Of a stretch of DNA of 10,394 nucleotides, positions 8,101-10,394 are shown one piece after another. The translations under genes were made by a program, and so were the position numbers. Numbering within the stretch: position 1 is the first letter of the stretch; every line of letters starts with the position of its first letter. Where the stretch lies: the NCBI GenBank assembly GCA_022865545.1, contig JALHTA010000358.1:1-10394 (forward strand). Reading direction: 5' to 3'. This DNA comes from Actinomycetota bacterium. GTDB taxonomy: Bacteria > Actinomycetota > Humimicrobiia > Humimicrobiales > Humimicrobiaceae. Under the pieces are notes generated by a model. The model saw only the letters and a list, made by a program, of their open reading frames with translations, did not search any database and had not been told where the DNA came from.

Positions 8101-8378
8101 TGGCCCCCCAGTGTAGGGAGAAGTGCATCGGGCCTTTCCTTCTCTATTACCTTTGCAACAAACTCGGGTGTAAGAGGCTCTATATATGTCTTGTCGGCAA
8201 ATTCCGGATCGGTCATTATCGTAGCCGGATTCGAGTTTACGAGCACAACCCTATAACCCTCTTCCTTTAGTACTTTGCACGCCTGCGTGCCGGAATAGTC
8301 GAATTCACAGGCCTGGCCAATTATTATTGGTCCCGAGCCTATAAGCATTATTGTTTTTAAGTCATCTCTTCTTGGCAT
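5166..8378 (-). CDS. carB: Carbamoyl-phosphate synthase large subunit
   Basis: CarB makes carbamoyl phosphate from bicarbonate, two ATP and ammonia channelled from CarA; the product feeds pyrimidine and arginine synthesis. At 1070 residues it is full length, with all expected parts: a first pre-ATP-grasp region from [17 protein letters not shown] (14-30) and [11 protein letters not shown] (87-97), the first ATP-grasp domain with [13 protein letters not shown] and [18 protein letters not shown], the helical oligomerisation region in the middle, and a second copy starting at [20 protein letters not shown] with [12 protein letters not shown] and [15 protein letters not shown]. The C-terminus (about 941-1060) is an MGS-like allosteric domain with STKGTGD and INTPEGG, consistent with nucleotide control. 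The start is ATG at 8378 with a weak AGGG site 11 bases upstream. It overlaps pyrK. Confidence 0.98.
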   Translation of the reverse strand: MPRRDDLKTIMLIGSGPIIIGQACEFDYSGTQACKVLKEEGYRVVLVNSNPATIMTDPEFADKTYIEPLTPEFVAKVIEKERPDALLPTLGGQTGLNIAVMLAQDGVLDKYGVELIGADVDVIIKAEDREKFKEAMANIGLHVPPSGYANTLAEALQFAEELKFPLVVRPSFTLGGLGGGVAFNKEEFTEIVTRGIDLSPVSQVLVEKSVAGWKEYELEVMRDKKDNVVIVCSIENFDPMGVHTGDSITVAPAQTLTDAEYQMMRNASLDIIREIGVETGGSNIQFAINPKDGQMAVIEMNPRVSRSSALASKATGFPIAKIATKLAIGYTLDEIPNDITKKTPACFEPSIDYVVVKFPRWAFEKFAGTDTSLTTRMKSVGEAMAIGRTFKEALQKSIRSLEIDRYGLGSDGVNDIREELLNDKLSIPNQDRVFYIKYAFEIGMLLKDIYSFTKIDPWFLNNIAQLVDFEKGFKDCVLKNISAEKMREAKRFGYSDMQIAHLCNCREDDVRNLRKKLQILPTFKTVDTCAAEFEAYTPYYYSTYETEDEILPTDKEKIIILGSGPNRIGQGIEFDYCCVHSSFALHDMGYETIMVNCNPETVSTDYDTSDRLYFEPLTFEDVMNIVEAEKPKGVIIQFGGQTPLKLAIRLQKAGVNILGTSPDSIDLAEDRKRFGNMLKDLGIPQPENGMALNEADAAKIAKRIGYPVILRPSYVLGGRAMSIVYNEDTLKDYVKNATEVSGDRPILIDKFLERAIEVDVDAIYDGEELYIGGIMEHIEEAGIHSGDSACVIPVYTLGSEIIETIREYTFKMAHELKVIGLMNIQYAVKDSKVYVLEANPRASRTVPFVSKSIGVPMAKIASRVLAGMKLADQDFKRVDPTKLEYFSIKEAVLPFDRFPGVDTVLGPEMKSTGEVMGIDPEFGIAFAKSQISVNQVFPTSGSVFISVSDKDKDLIVDIASKLAAMDFKIISTKGTGDILSESGIKTHKVLKIREGRPNVIDMIKNGEIDLIINTPEGGSARSDGYYMRTAAVLHNVPSITTLSATSALLQGIYEMKNNSKINVRAIQDYL

Positions 8379-8452
8379 AGATATTTTTACCCTGTCTATT
8401 AATTAAGTTTTAAATTTAAATAAGTCCCTAAAAAAATTCCCACTACCGGCCT
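8379..8452. other. carA-carB spacer with AT-rich palindromes
   Basis: This 74-base gap is unusually long for an operon whose other pyr genes overlap or nearly touch. It holds TTAATTAA (8399-8406) and the 12-base palindrome TTTAAATTTAAA (8409-8420), plus an A7 run on the plus strand. I find no convincing promoter or GC-rich terminator. It may simply be a relaxed spacer. Confidence 0.35.
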
Positions 8453-9553
8453 CTAATTTTTAAAGTCATCGATAAGTTTTATAAATCTCGTAAAAATATA
8501 CCTCGAGTCATGAGGTCCCGGACCTGCCTCTGGATGATGCTGCACCGTAAATGCAGATATGTCCGGATATTCTATCCCCTCTATGGTCTGGTCATTTAAG
8601 TTTAGATGCGTGACCTTATACGAAGTGATATTGATATCATCAAGTGACTGGACATCTACCGAGAAACCGTGATTCTGTGTCGTGACCTCTACTTCCTGAT
8701 TATCAAGGTTTTTTACCGGATGATTTGCCCCATGATGCCCAAATTTTAGTTTATAAGTCCTGGCTCCCAGGGCAAGTGCTAGCAGTTGATGTCCAAGGCA
8801 TATCCCGAATATTGGCTTCTTTCCGATAATACCCCTGATATTTTCAATTGCATAGCTTACCGCAGCCGGATCCCCCGGGCCATTTGACAGCAGTATCCCG
8901 TCAGGATCGGACTCAAGCATTTTCTCCGGAGGGGTATTTGCAGGCATTACGGTAATATCAAATCCTGCAGAATCCAGGCACCTCAGTATGTTTAGCTTAA
9001 TACCGAAATCATATGCAGCTATCCTGTATTTATGGTCCTTCTTTGATGGATTAAATGTATAGGGCTCATTGCAGGTAACAAGATCGACAAGATTTCTTCC
9101 CTCCATATCTGGAAAACTGTCAAGCTTTGATTTAAGCTCAGTTTGGTCGGCGGTCTCTGTAGAGATCAGGCCCTTCATGGCTCCGCTTTCCCTTATGTGC
9201 CTGGTAAGCTGCCTGGTATCGATCTCGGATATACCGATAATATTATATTGCCTTAAATAATCCTCCAGGCTCTTTTCGGCCCGCCAATTACTATAGTGAT
9301 TAAGATACTCACGTACTATAAAACCCTTGACCTGGACCCTGGAGGATTCCACATCTTCAGGATTAACCCCATAATTTCCTATCTGTGGATATGTCATAGT
9401 AACTATCTGCTCGCAATAGGAAGGATCAGTAAGTATCTCCTGGTATCCGGTCATGGAAGTATTAAAAACCACTTCTCCTGTAACTTCTCCATCACAACCG
9501 AAACTCTTTCCTTCAAATACTTTTCCATCCTCCAGCATCAAAATCGCTTTCAA
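8453..9553 (-). CDS. carA: Carbamoyl-phosphate synthase small (glutaminase) subunit
   Basis: CarA hydrolyses glutamine and delivers ammonia to CarB. The 366 residues start with the family hallmark KAILMLEDGKVFEG, followed by GEVVFNTSMTGYQEILTDPSY (26-46). The C-terminal class I glutamine amidotransferase has LLSNGPGDP (221-229), the nucleophile Cys252 in FGICLGHQLLALALG, GANHPV (275-280), and the His340/Glu342 pair in VQHHPEAGPGP. The start is TTG at 9553, four bases after the pyrC stop. It is chosen by homology, because the next Met (residue 6) falls inside the conserved first strand. The nearby AGGA is only two bases from the TTG, so the initiation context is unusual and coupling to pyrC termination is plausible. 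Length is ordinary. Confidence 0.96.
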   Translation of the reverse strand: MKAILMLEDGKVFEGKSFGCDGEVTGEVVFNTSMTGYQEILTDPSYCEQIVTMTYPQIGNYGVNPEDVESSRVQVKGFIVREYLNHYSNWRAEKSLEDYLRQYNIIGISEIDTRQLTRHIRESGAMKGLISTETADQTELKSKLDSFPDMEGRNLVDLVTCNEPYTFNPSKKDHKYRIAAYDFGIKLNILRCLDSAGFDITVMPANTPPEKMLESDPDGILLSNGPGDPAAVSYAIENIRGIIGKKPIFGICLGHQLLALALGARTYKLKFGHHGANHPVKNLDNQEVEVTTQNHGFSVDVQSLDDINITSYKVTHLNLNDQTIEGIEYPDISAFTVQHHPEAGPGPHDSRYIFTRFIKLIDDFKN

Positions 9554-9557
9554 AATC

Positions 9558-10394
9558 CTACCCGCTTTCGTATTCTATTTTTCCATTACTGATGGTGTAT
9601 TTTACCTGTCCAAATAATCTCTGTCCTATAAATGCAGAGTTCCTGCTTTTTGATCTAAAATCTCCTGCATTTACGGTAAATTCTTTGCCCGTATCTATCA
9701 CTGTAATATCTGCAGTACCGCCCACTTTTATGGTGCCGGCATCAATATTCAGTATCTTTGCAGGTCCGGTTCCCATAAGCTTTGCAAGCTTTATAAGCGG
9801 GACATTCTTTTCCCTGCAGAGCTTTGTATAGCTTGCAGCGAAAAGTGTCTCAAGCCCGGTAGTGCCGAACTCTGCCAGTTTAAATGTCGTATTTTTTTCT
9901 GTATCAAGATGAGGAGCATGATCGGACACTATCGCATCTATTGTCCCGTCAGCCACGCCTTCTATCAAGGCTTCCTGGTCAGCGGCGCTCCTTATGGGAG
10001 GCTTGACCTTCAAGTTTGTATTAAAATTTTCAAGAGAACTATCATTAAAGAACAGGTGATGGGCTGTCGTGTCACAGCTTATATCCACACCATCTGCCTT
10101 TGCGGCCCTTATCATATCAACGGCACCTGCCGTACTTATATGTGTGATATGTATCCTTGCCCCGGTTTTTTTAGCAAGTACTATATCCCTTCCGATCATC
10201 AAGTCATCAGCGAGCCTTGATATGCCCTCAAGGCCCAGTTTAGTGGAATACTTTCCTTCATGCATCAGTCCGTATTTTGAGAAGCTATAGACTTCCTCAT
10301 GGAGTATGAGCGGTTTTTCAAACTGTCTTGAATACCTCATTATCTCATACATGAGTTTTGCATCGCTTACAGAACGGCCGTCATCGGAAAAACC
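9558..10394 (-). CDS. pyrC: Dihydroorotase (N-terminus beyond window)
   Basis: The enzyme cyclises N-carbamoyl-aspartate to dihydroorotate, the third pyrimidine step, using a metal centre in an amidohydrolase barrel. The frame is open to the right edge: 278 residues are visible, beginning GFSDDGRSVSDAKL, so a first Met at 10352 is internal. About 150 N-terminal residues, including the HxH metal motif, are missing compared with the usual length near 425. Visible motifs are the metal-region LHEE (His32), HITHIS (His82, His85), the TAHHL segment (His112-113) and the catalytic Asp158 in VSDHAPH. C-terminal features are FGTTGLETLF, and SAFIGQRLFGQVKYTISNGK, the usual end of long class I dihydroorotases. 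It precedes carA by four bases, as in actinobacterial pyr operons. Confidence 0.96.
   Translation of the reverse strand, partial: GFSDDGRSVSDAKLMYEIMRYSRQFEKPLILHEEVYSFSKYGLMHEGKYSTKLGLEGISRLADDLMIGRDIVLAKKTGARIHITHISTAGAVDMIRAAKADGVDISCDTTAHHLFFNDSSLENFNTNLKVKPPIRSAADQEALIEGVADGTIDAIVSDHAPHLDTEKNTTFKLAEFGTTGLETLFAASYTKLCREKNVPLIKLAKLMGTGPAKILNIDAGTIKVGGTADITVIDTGKEFTVNAGDFRSKSRNSAFIGQRLFGQVKYTISNGKIEYESG

Noticed and set aside
8379..8452. Riboswitch or small RNA in the carA-carB gap
   Set aside because: The 74 bases are A/T-rich, with no stable stems or recognisable riboswitch core.
74..10290. Numerous plus-strand open frames of 60-190 codons opposite the minus-strand genes
   Set aside because: Each lies antisense to a gene with clear family motifs, has low-complexity Ser/Pro/Ile-rich translation typical of a reverse-frame shadow, and shows no recognisable domain.
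10350..10352. ATG at 10352 as the true pyrC start
   Set aside because: The frame stays open to the window edge and the 14 upstream residues (GFSDDGRSVSDAKL) match the conserved dihydroorotase FSDDG segment, so the Met is internal.
1..10394. Alternative genetic code or a hidden novel defence or mobile system
   Set aside because: TGA is a normal stop in carB, pyrK, pyrD and gmk, all genes are identifiable core metabolism or information-processing genes, and no repeats, integrase or transposase remnants were seen.

Overview
The window is one continuous block of minus-strand genes: the distal part of a de novo pyrimidine biosynthesis operon, followed by a small housekeeping cluster. In transcription order (right to left) it reads pyrC (N-terminus cut by the window edge), carA, carB, pyrK, pyrD, pyrF, pyrE, then mihF, gmk, rpoZ and coaBC (C-terminus cut by the window edge). 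No plus-strand gene, RNA gene, mobile element or CRISPR array is supported.

Organism. The 106-residue protein between pyrE and gmk is an actinobacterial-type integration host factor (mIHF), a family essentially diagnostic of Actinomycetota. The order pyrC-carA-carB-...-pyrF-mihF-gmk-rpoZ-coaBC is the classic arrangement of that phylum, known for example from mycobacteria. The DNA is AT-rich for the phylum (AT-rich spacers, frequent ATA isoleucine codons), and the dihydroorotate dehydrogenase is the NAD-linked PyrD-1B/PyrK type. Together these suggest a deep-branching, low-GC, probably anaerobic actinobacterial lineage, likely known mainly from environmental genomes. This placement is inference.

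Layout. Positions 2072-10394 hold the pyr genes. PyrC closes the dihydroorotate ring, CarA/CarB make carbamoyl phosphate, PyrD with PyrK oxidises dihydroorotate to orotate, and PyrE and PyrF convert orotate to UMP. Only aspartate carbamoyltransferase (pyrB) and any pyrR-type leader are missing; by analogy they would lie beyond the right edge. Genes are tightly packed: a 4-base gap pyrC/carA, a 74-base gap carA/carB, short overlaps carB/pyrK/pyrD/pyrF, and a 29-base gap pyrF/pyrE. Positions 1-1940 hold mihF, gmk, rpoZ and coaBC, covering nucleoid architecture, GMP phosphorylation, the RNA polymerase omega subunit and coenzyme A synthesis.

The largest intergenic space (1941-2071) separates the two modules. 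It holds a near-consensus sigma-70-type promoter reading into mihF, with a perfect 9-bp-arm inverted repeat over its -35 hexamer, and is the most informative non-coding stretch. Four of the ten visible gene starts are TTG (carA, pyrF, rpoZ, coaBC), most with good ribosome-binding sites. Apart from these points the region is conserved core metabolism; I see no sign of a new defence, mobile or biosynthetic system.
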